Below, one piece after another: positions 11,947 to 20,995 of a stretch of 64,000 nucleotides of DNA. The notes below the pieces were generated by a model. It was not told the origin of the DNA, searched no databases, and worked only from the letters and a program-made list of their open reading frames with translations. The first letter of the stretch is position 1. Each line of letters begins with the position of its first letter. Origin of the DNA: Bog-159 sp963756605 (GTDB lineage Bacteria > Acidobacteriota > Terriglobia > Bryobacterales > Bryobacteraceae); assembly GCA_963756605.1 (NCBI GenBank), contig CAVWOT010000008.1, positions 148,815 through 212,814 on the forward strand, in the 5' to 3' direction. Position numbers and translations under genes: made by a program.

Positions 11947-13995
11947 TCACAGATCCACCGCCACGATTTCGTGCAGTCCGATCGGTGGAGTGATAGTCTC
12001 GATCCACGCTCCGCTTTGCCGCCACTGCGGTTTGCTTTCATTGACCAGAAAGTGGACGTCGCGCGCCTGCGCTCCCTCTGGGAGTTGCAAGCGAACCTTC
12101 TGCCGCCCCACCGGCAAGATCTCGCGGAACGGCCCCTTGAGCATCATCGGATTCGAAAGATTCACCAGGTGCGCCGTTACCGATGACGACTGCTTCCACA
12201 ACGCCACATCGAGGATGCCCGGCCCTTCCACCTGCAAAGGCTGTTCTTCATGCGCGGCCCAGCGAACGGCATTCGCCAAAACGACTCCGTGATCCGGACT
12301 CATCACTTCCCAAAATGTCCGGTCGATATCCCACGGAAAGTAGACCACGCGTCCGGCGCCGGCCGTTCTCACAATGACGCCCGGGATGTCTGTCTGAGTG
12401 TCGCGTGGGTAGACCTCCTCCATCGGAAGATCGGGATAGGAAGGCACCGTCATGAGCGGCGCATGCAATCCGGGCGGAGTACGAATCTCGACCCGCATGA
12501 CGCCGTGGATCATGCGGCTCGCGTCCTCGAGACCCGCGACCAGCGGATGAGAGCGGTCTTCGATATTCAAGTACGCGTTCTGCTGGCGTTGAATCACGTT
12601 TCCGGCGAATGACACGCCGAAAAGATCGGTTAAGCCGAAATCGTCCTGGCGGCTGCCGCGCTCGTCATAGAGCGACGTCTCGTGCGTGGCCACCAGCCCG
12701 CCGCCCTTCGCGACGAACGCCCGTAGCTGCGCGCACTCGGTGCCGGATAAGTTAGTCACGTTCGGTAGCGCCAAAACTTTGAACTGCTCGAAACGCGCGC
12801 TGCCGGATTCTCCGTCGAGCGAAACCATCTCGAATGGGATGCGCGCTTCCACCAACGCGTGATAGAACCCGGACTCGTGGTCCGCTGCCGCGCGCGGCGG
12901 CGACACGAGCCCCACGCGGGCCAGAGGACGCTCGTTGCGCAGATAGCGTTCGTTCTTCCAGTGCCAGACGAACAGATCCTCAACCGGCTTGAACCAGCGG
13001 TGGTCCAGCGGCTTGGCGTTGAACTTAATCACCCAGGGGCGGAAGCCCTGCGCGATACCATCTACTGCCCACATCCGAATCTCGTTGGAGTTTTGGACGG
13101 AGTCTTTCCATCGGTAAGCATCTTCCAGCCCCACGCTGAACAGGCCTACAATCGGCTTCGATCCGAACCTGGCGCGAGCCTGCTTGGCGAACCTGCCATT
13201 CTGCCAGGCCGGGGTATTTCCGGCGCGGCCTTGCCGGTCCGCGAACAGGATGGGGACCGGCGCGCGATCGCGGATCTGATCGAATCCGTTGGGAAAAAAC
13301 GCGGCATGCGGATTCTGTTTTTTGATTTCCGCGTCCCACAGCTGGTACAGTTCGAACAAGCGATCCTTTTGCCATTCCGCATACGAGCCGCCCGCGCGCT
13401 TCAAATTCTCGAGGCAGTGCCGGCAGTAGCATCTACCCGACCCGCTCCAGCGGTTGGCGAATATGCCGTCGACGCTATAGCCGGTCATGATCTCCCGGAT
13501 CACCTGTGGCATGAACTCGAAATTATAAGGACCGAGCGCGCAGGTGACCCACAAAGCCGGCATCGCCCAATGCCGGCGCGGCTGGCCGCTGGCGTCGACC
13601 GCGATCCAGTCGGGATGCGCGTCGTAGACATCCTGATGCGCAGCATGCGGATCCACGCGCGCAATCACCTGCATGCCAAGTTTGCGGCAGCCGCTCAGCA
13701 TCTCGCCAAACGGGTCGCTATTGCCCAGAAACTTGCTGCGATAATGCAGCGGAACCTTCGTGGGATAGAAAGCCACGCATCCACCGGCGCTGAGGCAGGC
13801 GGCATCGGCGTGGATGCGCTTAAAGTAGTCCAGCCAGAAGCCGAGATCGTAATGGCCGGGGTCGTCTTCGACGAAGGCCAGTTGCGCCCACCGCATGGGC
13901 CGGCCATACCACTCTTCACCACCGATCTGCTGGGCGAAAGCTTCCGCTGCCACGACGCCAGTCGCCACCATCCATTCGCGCCGGCTCATTTCCAT
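11947..13995 (-). CDS. Tat-exported glycosidase-like protein with a GATase-like/trimerisation domain
   Basis: 682 residues from ATG 13995. The N-terminus MEMSRREWMVATGVVAAEAFA looks like a Tat signal (RR). The N-terminal half resembles the TIM-barrel of putative GH10/GH42-like or alpha-fucosidase-like proteins (WAQLAFVEDDPGHYDLGFW; YSVDGIFANRW; CYCRHCLENLK). The C-terminal half (GLVSPPRAAADH; LALPNVTNLSGTECAQLRAF; GGGLVATHETSLYDERG) matches the beta-galactosidase trimerisation fold, related to glutamine amidotransferases. Catalytic residues cannot be named from sequence alone. It lies 16 bases after the membrane protein and overlaps the GH2 pseudogene start, so it is part of the long minus-strand operon. 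A sugar-processing role in the periplasm is an inference. Confidence 0.72.
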   Translation of the reverse strand: MEMSRREWMVATGVVAAEAFAQQIGGEEWYGRPMRWAQLAFVEDDPGHYDLGFWLDYFKRIHADAACLSAGGCVAFYPTKVPLHYRSKFLGNSDPFGEMLSGCRKLGMQVIARVDPHAAHQDVYDAHPDWIAVDASGQPRRHWAMPALWVTCALGPYNFEFMPQVIREIMTGYSVDGIFANRWSGSGRCYCRHCLENLKRAGGSYAEWQKDRLFELYQLWDAEIKKQNPHAAFFPNGFDQIRDRAPVPILFADRQGRAGNTPAWQNGRFAKQARARFGSKPIVGLFSVGLEDAYRWKDSVQNSNEIRMWAVDGIAQGFRPWVIKFNAKPLDHRWFKPVEDLFVWHWKNERYLRNERPLARVGLVSPPRAAADHESGFYHALVEARIPFEMVSLDGESGSARFEQFKVLALPNVTNLSGTECAQLRAFVAKGGGLVATHETSLYDERGSRQDDFGLTDLFGVSFAGNVIQRQQNAYLNIEDRSHPLVAGLEDASRMIHGVMRVEIRTPPGLHAPLMTVPSYPDLPMEEVYPRDTQTDIPGVIVRTAGAGRVVYFPWDIDRTFWEVMSPDHGVVLANAVRWAAHEEQPLQVEGPGILDVALWKQSSSVTAHLVNLSNPMMLKGPFREILPVGRQKVRLQLPEGAQARDVHFLVNESKPQWRQSGAWIETITPPIGLHEIVAVDL

Positions 13996-14011
13996 ATATG
14001 AATACCTGCGA

Positions 14012-14770
14012 CTATTGTACGGGTATATCCAGCACGGCAACCCAATACTGCACCGATTGCAGGGTGAAACCAACCAGAATCAAGCCGACCCCGACGACGC
14101 CCATACGCTTTTCCGGGATGTGATCCGCGGCCCACTCGATCACCGGAGTGAAAGCGCCGGAAACCGCTGTTACCAAGCCGATGGTGAGGCCGAAGCGCAA
14201 GCCGAACGAGAAGGCGCGGCCCGGTTGATGGGCAACCAGGACACACAGCAACCCAGCCAAGATGCCGTAGCCGAACATGCGATTGAGGGCGGCGAGAAGG
14301 TGCCGTCGCGTAAAGCGCGGGCGCCGCGCGGACGAGTAATCGAGCGTCGGCCGGATGCCAATGCGGTAAGCCGCGATCTGCGCCACGGCGCTGGCGGCGC
14401 CGAACACGATCCCGTAAAGTGGTCCGAAATACCAAGCCGCGCCGATGCCATGCCCCATGCCGCGGATGGTGCTGGCCGTGGCGTCGTACCAGAAGCCGGG
14501 TTTCTCGGTGCCGCGAGACGCCAGCGAGAACTCCCAAGCCAGCGTAAAGCCGTGCGTCACGCCACAGGCGATCGCAAAGACCGGTCCCAGAGGAATGCCG
14601 TAGCCAACCGCGAATATGAGGCCATAGGTGACGCCCCGCGTGAGCGCCCGCAGCGGTCCATGCTCGCCGCCCAGTAGATCATAGGCCAGGTACAGAGCGC
14701 CCAGGACATCGAGGGAACTGCCGGCAATGCTGATGATCGCGAGCGTGTGATGGTCCAGGGCAAGGATCAT
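14012..14770 (-). CDS. Polytopic membrane protein of unknown function
   Basis: 252 residues from ATG 14770, chosen because it overlaps the stop of the upstream gene as ATGA. It is strongly hydrophobic with about six to seven membrane spans (LAIISIAGSSLDVLGALYLA, YGLIFAVGYGIPLGPVFAIA, AWYFGPLYGIVFGAASAVA, MFGYGILAGLLCVLVA, GLTIGLVTAVSGAF, VVGVGLILVGFTLQ). Many glycines lie in the spans. I recognise no named family. Its position in the operon between a metallo-hydrolase and a secreted glycosidase gives no firm clue. Confidence 0.75.
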   Translation of the reverse strand: MILALDHHTLAIISIAGSSLDVLGALYLAYDLLGGEHGPLRALTRGVTYGLIFAVGYGIPLGPVFAIACGVTHGFTLAWEFSLASRGTEKPGFWYDATASTIRGMGHGIGAAWYFGPLYGIVFGAASAVAQIAAYRIGIRPTLDYSSARRPRFTRRHLLAALNRMFGYGILAGLLCVLVAHQPGRAFSFGLRFGLTIGLVTAVSGAFTPVIEWAADHIPEKRMGVVGVGLILVGFTLQSVQYWVAVLDIPVQ

Positions 14771-15714
14771 GTGAGTAGCACTGACTGGCCGTTGTCCAAT
14801 ATACAAAACGAGCCGGGTGCGGCCAGCGCCTCCAAACGGCGGCGGGGTGTGTCGATGCCCTCGTCCGCGAGTTGAAACGTTCCGTGATGAATCGGAATAC
14901 TGGTGGCCGCGCCCAGGATGCGATGCGCTTCGACGGCCTCGTCGGGACTCATGTGCACGGGGGACATGAACCAGCGCGGCTCATACGCGCCGATGGGCAG
15001 CAGCGCCAGCCGGGGTGGACCAAAGCGCTCGCGGATCCACGCGAAATGCGGACCGAAGCCGGTATCGGCGGCGAAGTAGACCATGCCGAATGCGGATTCG
15101 ATGACGTAACCGCACCAGAGGGTCTTGTCGCGGTCGAAGGGGCTGCGCCCGGAGAAATGGAAGGCGGGCACCGCGTGGATGGTGGCGCCGGCGACGGCAA
15201 CGGAATCGCCCCAGTCGAGTTCATCGACCGGCCCGATGCGCTGGGATTTGAGGAAGGCGGCCACACCGAGCGGCGCGACAAACTTTGTACCGCCGCGACC
15301 TGCGAGTTGGCGCAGCGTAGAGAGATCGAGATGGTCGTAGTGATTGTGGCTGAGCAGGACCGTGTGGATGGGCGGAAGTTGGCCGAGTTCCACTCCGGGC
15401 AAGCGGTGCCGCCGCGGACCGACGAACGAAAGCGGACTGCAGCGGGCGGACCAGATGGGGTCCGTCAGGATATTCGCGTCTTGTTGTTGCAGCAGGACGG
15501 TGGAGTGGTTGATGAAAGTGGCGAGGAGCGCGGGAGAGTCGACCGAGGACGGCGGCACGGAGGTCTGGACTGGCACCATGTCCGGCGAGGATTCGCGCCG
15601 GCTGGTGAGCAGCCATTTTATGACGCCGCCGACGCCGCGCGGGCCAGGGGCATTCGGATTAAAGTAACGATCGCCGTCATGATGCGGAGGGAAGGCTTCA
15701 CGACTTACCCACAT
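14767..15714 (-). CDS. Metallo-beta-lactamase fold hydrolase, NAPE-PLD/UlaG-like
   Basis: 315 residues with the MBL metal motif SHNHYDHLD (HxHxDH), preceded by ATFINHSTVLLQ and ILTDPIWS, the typical start of the NAPE-PLD/UlaG-like subgroup (phosphodiesterases and lactonases). Later ligands appear in YFAADTGFGPHF and IHHGTFQLADE. No signal peptide, so probably cytoplasmic. ATG 15714 overlaps the end of the S9 peptidase gene by 17 bases, and the stop overlaps the next start, indicating strong coupling. The substrate cannot be inferred. Confidence 0.85.
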   Translation of the reverse strand: MWVSREAFPPHHDGDRYFNPNAPGPRGVGGVIKWLLTSRRESSPDMVPVQTSVPPSSVDSPALLATFINHSTVLLQQQDANILTDPIWSARCSPLSFVGPRRHRLPGVELGQLPPIHTVLLSHNHYDHLDLSTLRQLAGRGGTKFVAPLGVAAFLKSQRIGPVDELDWGDSVAVAGATIHAVPAFHFSGRSPFDRDKTLWCGYVIESAFGMVYFAADTGFGPHFAWIRERFGPPRLALLPIGAYEPRWFMSPVHMSPDEAVEAHRILGAATSIPIHHGTFQLADEGIDTPRRRLEALAAPGSFCILDNGQSVLLT

Positions 15715-17677
15715 ACTTATCTAACCAGTCTAGGTGGCGCTGCATGATATCCAATATTAACTTCGGCTCGCGGGGACCATGCGGAGTGCGTGGATACACG
15801 ACCATCTTGGCGACCACACCTTGCCGCGAGAGGGCATTGTAGAGTTCGTATCCTTGCGTAGTGGGGACGCGCACGTCGGCTTCGCCGTGCAGGATCAGCG
15901 TGGGAGTAGTAACACCTTTCACGAACGCCATGGGCGAATGGTTGTAGTATCCGTCGAAGCTATTCCAAGGTTCGCCGGAGAAGTAATTGGGCAAAAAGCC
16001 AGGTATGTCGGAGGTACCCGTGAAGCTCCACAAGTCAGTCACTCCAGCGCCCACGGCGGCCGCTTTAAACCGGTGCGTGTGTGTAATGATCCAACTGGTC
16101 ATGAAGCCGCCATAACTCCAGCCCATCACCGCCAGGCGATCGGGATCGGCCACGCCCATGGAAATGACGTGATCCACGCCCGACATCAAATCGAGATAAT
16201 CCTTGCCGCCCCAATCGTTCATATTGGCGAAGCGGAAAGTGCGGCCATAGCCGCTCGATCCGCGCGGATTGACGCGCAGCACGGCGTAGCCTTTGGCGGC
16301 GAACGTAGCCAGCGGATAGCCGCCGTAGCGGCCCAGAAAGCTATCCTGGAATGCACCGGCCGGACCGCCGTGAATGACTAACACCATCGGGTATTTTTTG
16401 GAAGGCTGGTAACCTACCGGATAAGTCAACAGACCGTCGATATCCAGACCGTCCGCGGCTTTCCAGGTGATGCGTTTGGTTTCGCCGAGCGGCAGGTTGG
16501 GAAGTCCGGCATTCGCGGCGCTGACCCGCTGTGCGTCGTGTTCGCTCAACTGCAAGAGATACGCCTCGGGCGGTTCATTCCAACTTTCGCGCGCAAAGCC
16601 GCAAGCTGTGCCGGTGCGGTTGCATCGGCCAGGCAACAGCATGCCATGCTCCGGCTCATAAACGGGCTGCGGCGGACCATCGAGCGGCATGCTGTAAATG
16701 ACGCGCGTGAGGTCCCGGTACTCGGCGAAAAGTAGGCGCGTCGAGTTGGCGGACCATCCAAGTAACACGGGCTGCTCGTCGAAGGTAGGCGGCAGTTCGC
16801 GCGACTCGCCGGTCGGGCGCGTGACCAGCACGATACGGTCCAGGCCGGCCCAACTCGCCGGATCGGTGGAACGCACATAGGCCAGATAACGCCCATCCGG
16901 AGAATAATGCACATCGCGTTCCGCGGCGCCCGTCGCCGCGATCGGGCGGACCGCGCCGGTTTCTATGGTCACTTCCGAAATGTCCGCTTGGGTGAAATCA
17001 TTCGCCTTGGGCGTTGGCATATGCACGCAGGCGATGGTGCGGGAGTCGGGCGACCAATCGAAATCGGTCACGTGGCCTGGGGTATCGAAATGGCGCGGCG
17101 GGCGCTTCCCCTGGCTGTCCGCCTCGGCCGGGATGATCCAGAGGCTATGGTTCTTGGGGTTCTCGCCAATCACGCGGAAGTCGCGCTTCTCTTTCTTGGC
17201 CTGTTCCTCATCGGCGCGCGGCTCGATGCCCGCGAATGCCACCCATTTGCCATCCGGCGAAACATGAAACACACCGATTTCGCCCTTCCACTCGGTGAGC
17301 ATCTCGGCTTCGCCGCCATCCACGGGGATACGCCAGAGGTTCGGCTTGCCGCTGCGCTCGGAGGAGAAATAGACATAGCGGCTATCGGGCGAAAACTCGG
17401 GTGCGGTGGCGCTTTTGTCGCCGCGGGTCAATTGCGTGCGATGCGTACCGTCGGCCGCGGCGAGAAAGATTTGCGTCTCGATTTCGCTTTTTTCCGTCTC
17501 CATGACGGCTTGGCTTTGGGTGTAGGCCACGAGTTTGCCGTCGGGGGAAGGCACGACACCGCCAACGGGCTGGACCTGCATGGATAATTCAGGAGTCCAC
17601 GCAGTGGGTGCGGTCGCGGTGGGCGCCGCAGCCCAAGCCGTCGCTGCGAATAGAATGCATAACAACCTGGCTTTCAT
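15698..17677 (-). CDS. S9 family prolyl oligopeptidase/dipeptidyl aminopeptidase
   Basis: 659-residue exported serine peptidase that trims short peptides. Signal peptide at the N-terminus (RLLCILFAATAWAAAP). Residues about 40-390 form a WD40-like beta-propeller (PDGKLVAYTQSQ, SPDSRYVYFSSERSG, SPDGKWVAFAGIE, SPDGRYLAYVRST). The C-terminal alpha/beta-hydrolase carries the nucleophile in GWSYGGFM, the Asp in HGEADVRVPT and the His in PRTPHGPREPK. All three catalytic residues are present. It begins with an ATGA overlap with the aminotransferase gene and overlaps the MBL gene downstream. Confidence 0.93.
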   Translation of the reverse strand: MKARLLCILFAATAWAAAPTATAPTAWTPELSMQVQPVGGVVPSPDGKLVAYTQSQAVMETEKSEIETQIFLAAADGTHRTQLTRGDKSATAPEFSPDSRYVYFSSERSGKPNLWRIPVDGGEAEMLTEWKGEIGVFHVSPDGKWVAFAGIEPRADEEQAKKEKRDFRVIGENPKNHSLWIIPAEADSQGKRPPRHFDTPGHVTDFDWSPDSRTIACVHMPTPKANDFTQADISEVTIETGAVRPIAATGAAERDVHYSPDGRYLAYVRSTDPASWAGLDRIVLVTRPTGESRELPPTFDEQPVLLGWSANSTRLLFAEYRDLTRVIYSMPLDGPPQPVYEPEHGMLLPGRCNRTGTACGFARESWNEPPEAYLLQLSEHDAQRVSAANAGLPNLPLGETKRITWKAADGLDIDGLLTYPVGYQPSKKYPMVLVIHGGPAGAFQDSFLGRYGGYPLATFAAKGYAVLRVNPRGSSGYGRTFRFANMNDWGGKDYLDLMSGVDHVISMGVADPDRLAVMGWSYGGFMTSWIITHTHRFKAAAVGAGVTDLWSFTGTSDIPGFLPNYFSGEPWNSFDGYYNHSPMAFVKGVTTPTLILHGEADVRVPTTQGYELYNALSRQGVVAKMVVYPRTPHGPREPKLILDIMQRHLDWLDKYVGKS

Positions 17678-18789
17678 TTCATGGTCCTTTGCAAGGCATC
17701 CAGGATGGTGGCGACGTTTTCCGCGGTGGACGAGTAGCCCATCAAACCGATGCGGAAAATTTTGCCCGCCAACGGACCGAAGCCGCCGGCAATCTCGATG
17801 CCGTATTCATTGAGGAGGCGCGCGCGCACTTTGGCGTCGTCTATGACGTCGGGCACGCGCGGCGTATTCAGAGTCCACAGCCGATGTCCCAAGGCGACGT
17901 GCATGCGCAAGCCCATGGCTTCGATTCCGGCGACGAACGCCTCGTGATTCCGGCGGTGGCGTTCCCAACGATTTTCCAGGCCTTCTTCGTGTACGATGGC
18001 CAGCGCCTCGCGCAGCGCGTAAAACATGGTCGCCGACGCGGTGTGGTGATACTTGCGATCGCGGAAAAAGCTTTCGAGCAGGCGCAGATCCAGATAGAAC
18101 GATTCGACCGGCTGGGTGCGCCGGCGCAAGCGTTCCCAGGCGCGCGGCGAAACGGTGAGCGGCGCGAGCCCCGGCGGGCAGCCCAGCCCTTTCTGCGTGC
18201 AACTGTAGGCGATATCGATGCCGGTTTCATCGACGCGCACCGGCATGCCGCCGAGCGAAGTGACGCAATCGGCGATGGTCAGCGCGCCGACTTCGTGGGC
18301 CGCTTCGCAGATGGCGCGTCCCGGCTGGAATGCGCCGGAGGAAGTTTCGGCTTGTACGTAGGCGACCATGCGCGGCTTTTCGCGGCGGATAAAATCGCGG
18401 GCCTGCTGATCGTCGAAGACCTCACCCCAAGGTTTTTCCAGGCGCACGACGGCGGCTCCATGGCGGCCGGCGATGTCGCAGATGCGGTCGCAGAAGTATC
18501 CGCTGGCCAGCACCGCGAACTTTTCGCTTGGTACGGCGAAATTGGCGATCGCGGTTTCCATGCCGCTGGTGCCGGTTCCGGAAACCGCAATGTTGAATTC
18601 GTTGGAGGTGGAGAAAGCATATCCGAGCAGGCGACGGATGTCTTCCACAACCTCGAAAAAATACGGATCCAGATGTCCGACGATGGGCTGCCGCAGCGCC
18701 TCGTAGACGCGTGGCGCCACCATGCTGGGCCCCGGTCCCAGCAACAGACGCGCAGGAGGGCGCAGCGGTGCGAGTGGATGGGGGGGCAC
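17674..18789 (-). CDS. Class V aminotransferase, alanine-glyoxylate/serine-pyruvate type
   Basis: 371-residue PLP enzyme that moves an amino group to glyoxylate or pyruvate. Family signs are LLLGPGPSMVAPRVYEAL at the N-terminus, the PLP-phosphate region SGTGTSGMETAIANF, the cofactor Asp in ADCVTSLGG and the Schiff-base lysine in SCTQKGLGCPPGL. RIGLMGYSS near the end matches the C-terminal arginine region. Length is normal and there is no signal peptide. It is second in the minus-strand operon and its TGA overlaps the S9 peptidase start. The exact donor is uncertain; alanine or serine is usual for the family. Confidence 0.93.
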   Translation of the reverse strand: MPPHPLAPLRPPARLLLGPGPSMVAPRVYEALRQPIVGHLDPYFFEVVEDIRRLLGYAFSTSNEFNIAVSGTGTSGMETAIANFAVPSEKFAVLASGYFCDRICDIAGRHGAAVVRLEKPWGEVFDDQQARDFIRREKPRMVAYVQAETSSGAFQPGRAICEAAHEVGALTIADCVTSLGGMPVRVDETGIDIAYSCTQKGLGCPPGLAPLTVSPRAWERLRRRTQPVESFYLDLRLLESFFRDRKYHHTASATMFYALREALAIVHEEGLENRWERHRRNHEAFVAGIEAMGLRMHVALGHRLWTLNTPRVPDVIDDAKVRARLLNEYGIEIAGGFGPLAGKIFRIGLMGYSSTAENVATILDALQRTMK

Positions 18790-18801
18790 CAGACCAGTGT
18801 A

Positions 18802-19167
18802 TCAACGCGGCGTGACGAACTTGAGGCGCGCGGGCGCGGCCGGCGGCGCGATCTTACAGACTTTACAGACCAGTTGCAGTGATGCGGCCGTGGCAATCAC
18901 CCTTGTGACCGACTTGTCTTTGTCGGCTCCGGTGAGCACAACTACTTGCCAGGAGGGAAAATAGAACTCCAGCACGCGCACGGTTTCGGCGCCGGCATGA
19001 AACAGGACGATCAACTCCTCGTCGTCCTTCAAGGCCTTCTGCATGGCCTGGACTTGCGCGAGGATGGCGGTGCCTGGATTATCCGGCCGTGGCGGGGTCG
19101 CCGGCGGGTCAATCGCGTTGCGGATAGCCTGCCCGGCGATTTGTTTGGTGAGTTCGCCCAATGCCAT
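18802..19167 (-). CDS. Small hypothetical protein, first gene of the minus-strand operon
   Basis: 121 residues from ATG 19167, 12 bases before the aminotransferase gene. It opens with MALGELTKQIAGQAI, has a proline-rich hinge (DPPATPPRPDNPG), and then an alpha/beta stretch (LIVLFHAGAETVRVLEFYFP, QVVVLTGADKDKSVTRVIAT). A CKVC pair sits near the C-terminus. No signal peptide and no recognised family. The promoter of the whole operon should lie between 19168 and the IS4 element at 19350. Confidence 0.65.
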   Translation of the reverse strand: MALGELTKQIAGQAIRNAIDPPATPPRPDNPGTAILAQVQAMQKALKDDEELIVLFHAGAETVRVLEFYFPSWQVVVLTGADKDKSVTRVIATAASLQLVCKVCKIAPPAAPARLKFVTPR

Positions 19168-19317
19168 CAGGTTTTACCGGCGGTGCTGAAAATAAAGGCT
19201 TTGTTGGGTTCGAATGGTAATCCCTGGGCAAATTTCAGGAACTTGGGCAAGTGAATTCAAGCTCCACACGGGGGTAGTTTAGCATGCCAGACACGCGATT
19301 TCCACGAGCCGCTGTAC

Positions 19318-19335
19318 GGCGAACTGAAGTTCGCC
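19318..19335. repeat. Palindromic hairpin next to the IS4 insertion site
   Basis: GGCGAAC (19318-19324), TGAA loop, GTTCGCC (19329-19335). If the IS4 element is removed, a second palindrome (AGCT-AA-AGCT) follows immediately, so the element went into a dispersed palindromic repeat rather than a gene. Confidence 0.55.
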
Positions 19336-19409
19336 GCTGCAAGCTAAAGCTCAATGCCACTTGGTTTTCTTGCTCGAATTTTGCAGAGCCCCATGTGCGG
19401 ACGAGTGTC

Positions 19410-19646
19410 TCATTTGGGCCGCCTAAGACAGGCGTAGCGGAAGCGGTTTCGAATCTGGCTGTTGAAGTAGCAGCCCTTTGAGTTGGCGGCGAGTAGAGCT
19501 TGGTGGATAGCCGCTGGAACAGCGAAGTAAAGGTAAATGGCCCCGTCGCAAAACGCCAACTGGAGCAGCGCCGCGCTGACGTCGTAGGTCACACTGGCTA
19601 GTAGGGTAGAGTCCACCTGAACGGTCGCAGGTGCAGTGAGGGTCAT
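19410..19646 (-). CDS. KTSC-domain small protein inside an IS4 element
   Basis: 78 residues from ATG 19646, whose ATGA overlaps the transposase stop, so the two are translationally coupled. The sequence VQVDSTLLASVTYD, LLQLAFCDGAIYLYFAVP, LLAANSKGCYFNSQIRNRFRY is the KTSC domain, named from the C-terminus of some lysyl-tRNA synthetases and predicted to bind nucleic acid. The domain is nearly the entire protein. It lies between the transposase and the left inverted repeat, so it is a resident of the element. Role unknown; a regulator or accessory of transposition, or a stabilising passenger, are possibilities. Confidence 0.85.
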   Translation of the reverse strand: MTLTAPATVQVDSTLLASVTYDVSAALLQLAFCDGAIYLYFAVPAAIHQALLAANSKGCYFNSQIRNRFRYACLRRPK

Positions 19647-20995
19647 TTCGTTTGCCCTCCGTTTTCGGCGCTTCTCTGGCGCCGCGGAAAGTGCCCGCCC
19701 CGCCCCCAGACTTCGCGGGGATAAGCTCGGACGCGGGAACGATTCGGCAATTTGCCCTGCGCTGCGTAGCGCAACATGCGCTCCAACCGCTGCTGGTATT
19801 CCTCGTCGGTGGCGGCGTGGTCTAAACCCGGCAGGGCCGCTGTGACCACCGTTTGCACAAAAGAAAAACTGAGCTGCCGTGGAGTGATGTGGGCGCGCCG
19901 TGCCGCCAGGCACATAACCGCCCGCACCAGGTTGTAGGCCGCAATCGCCAGCAGTAGTTCTTTTTCCACCATATCCGGACTCTTGCAGTTGAGTTGATGC
20001 AACCCCACCGTGCGCTTGAGGGACCGCAGATCGGTCTCCCCATTCCAGCGCAACTTGTAGATCCCCAGGATCTCCGCGACCGGCAGATCCAGCGTCGTAA
20101 ACAGATACAGCAGTTCGTGCGGGCGGGACGGATTCGTACACACTATCAGTCGTCCTTCCACCGTCGCCTGCTCCGGCAACTGCGGGTGGGCGGCGCGATC
20201 CCAGCGACTAGCCCGCCAGACTACCCTCCGCTCCGTGCCCTGCAACAGTGCGCCCCCCATGATCTTTTGTGCGCGCGCCTGGGTCAGTCGCAAGATCATG
20301 CATCGCTGGCTCTGCTGGGTCGCATAGGCGAAGGCGAAGATCCCAAAGTTGCCATCCCCCAGCACCACCGCATCGGCCGGTAACCTTCCTAGTGCCTGTT
20401 CGGCCAACCCCTGCTCGCTCACCGCCTCGTCGCCATACATCGCTCCCCAACTCGGTCGCAGAGCCAGTCCGCTGAACACATCGTGGAATACCACAATCCG
20501 CATCACCGGCCAATGGTTCTGCCCATGTTGATTGTGCCCGGGTGAAAACCTCCGCACCAGTTCCGGGGTATGCTGCAACTGGAGGCTCGATCCATCGATC
20601 AGCATCACGGGCCGCTGCAGGCCCGCCCATCCCTCTTGCATTTCCGCCCGGAGCTGCTCGACCATGCGATCCATGACTTCCCCGACTATCAGTTTCGGTA
20701 ATTTTTGCCGCGCTTGACAATAGCTCCCCGTGGCCGCGGATACCTTCTCTTCGGTCCACCGTTTGCTGTCGCTGACCAGATCTTGGGCACCACCCTGCAG
20801 CAGGTGCTGCACCGCAGCGGCTAAACTTCGGTTCCCCTGCAGGCGCTGCCAGATCATCAGCCATATCACCACGGCGGCGCTGTAGACCCCTTCCCGGAAC
20901 ACGTATCCGTGCTTGCGGCTGAGACTGTGGAAAAACCAGGCTGGTGCGACCTTTTGGAACAGCCGCAATAATTGAAACGTGTCGGCAGAGTTCAT
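19643..20995 (-). CDS. IS4-family transposase
   Basis: 450-residue DDE transposase from ATG 20995 (a TTG two codons upstream is also possible). Catalytic motifs are first Asp MLIDGSSLQL, second Asp VVLGDGNFGIF, and the IS4 signature YKLRWNGETDLRSLKR (Y-2-R-3-E-6-K) with the catalytic Glu. Full length with no breaks. Its TGA overlaps the start of the KTSC gene. Element ends are intact, so transposition may still be possible. Confidence 0.92.
   Translation of the reverse strand: MNSADTFQLLRLFQKVAPAWFFHSLSRKHGYVFREGVYSAAVVIWLMIWQRLQGNRSLAAAVQHLLQGGAQDLVSDSKRWTEEKVSAATGSYCQARQKLPKLIVGEVMDRMVEQLRAEMQEGWAGLQRPVMLIDGSSLQLQHTPELVRRFSPGHNQHGQNHWPVMRIVVFHDVFSGLALRPSWGAMYGDEAVSEQGLAEQALGRLPADAVVLGDGNFGIFAFAYATQQSQRCMILRLTQARAQKIMGGALLQGTERRVVWRASRWDRAAHPQLPEQATVEGRLIVCTNPSRPHELLYLFTTLDLPVAEILGIYKLRWNGETDLRSLKRTVGLHQLNCKSPDMVEKELLLAIAAYNLVRAVMCLAARRAHITPRQLSFSFVQTVVTAALPGLDHAATDEEYQQRLERMLRYAAQGKLPNRSRVRAYPREVWGRGGHFPRRQRSAENGGQTK

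Larger units (their letters stand above)
9073..11950 (-). pseudogene. GH2 family (beta-glucuronidase/galactosidase-like) pseudogene split by an IS
   Basis: Begins at GTG 11950, overlapping the TGA of the upstream gene (GTGA), with signal-like FYLVFTALVISVQL, then SLDGKWRTIVDPYENGHYDY, an N-terminal GH2 jelly-roll. The reading changes frame several times: VTGKIKPKDNFVV, AIGFRTIEVRGTEILLNGEP, then GSNFVHLAHYPHNESMNREADRLGMLVWSE. The ISAzo13 element (9526-10871) follows. Beyond it come TRLLTAAMEHHSEGA, VLGCNEYLGWYDGLPDKADR and IMSEFGAEALSG (the region of the catalytic nucleophile Glu), and it ends QGFYLAKQATAH at 9073. About 60 residues, including the expected acid/base NE segment, are missing at the insertion point. 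The multiple frameshifts show that it is dead. It was the last gene of the minus-strand operon. Confidence 0.8.

Noticed and set aside
12859..14001. 380-codon open frame on the plus strand
   Set aside because: Antisense to the secreted glycosidase-like gene; no recognisable domain.
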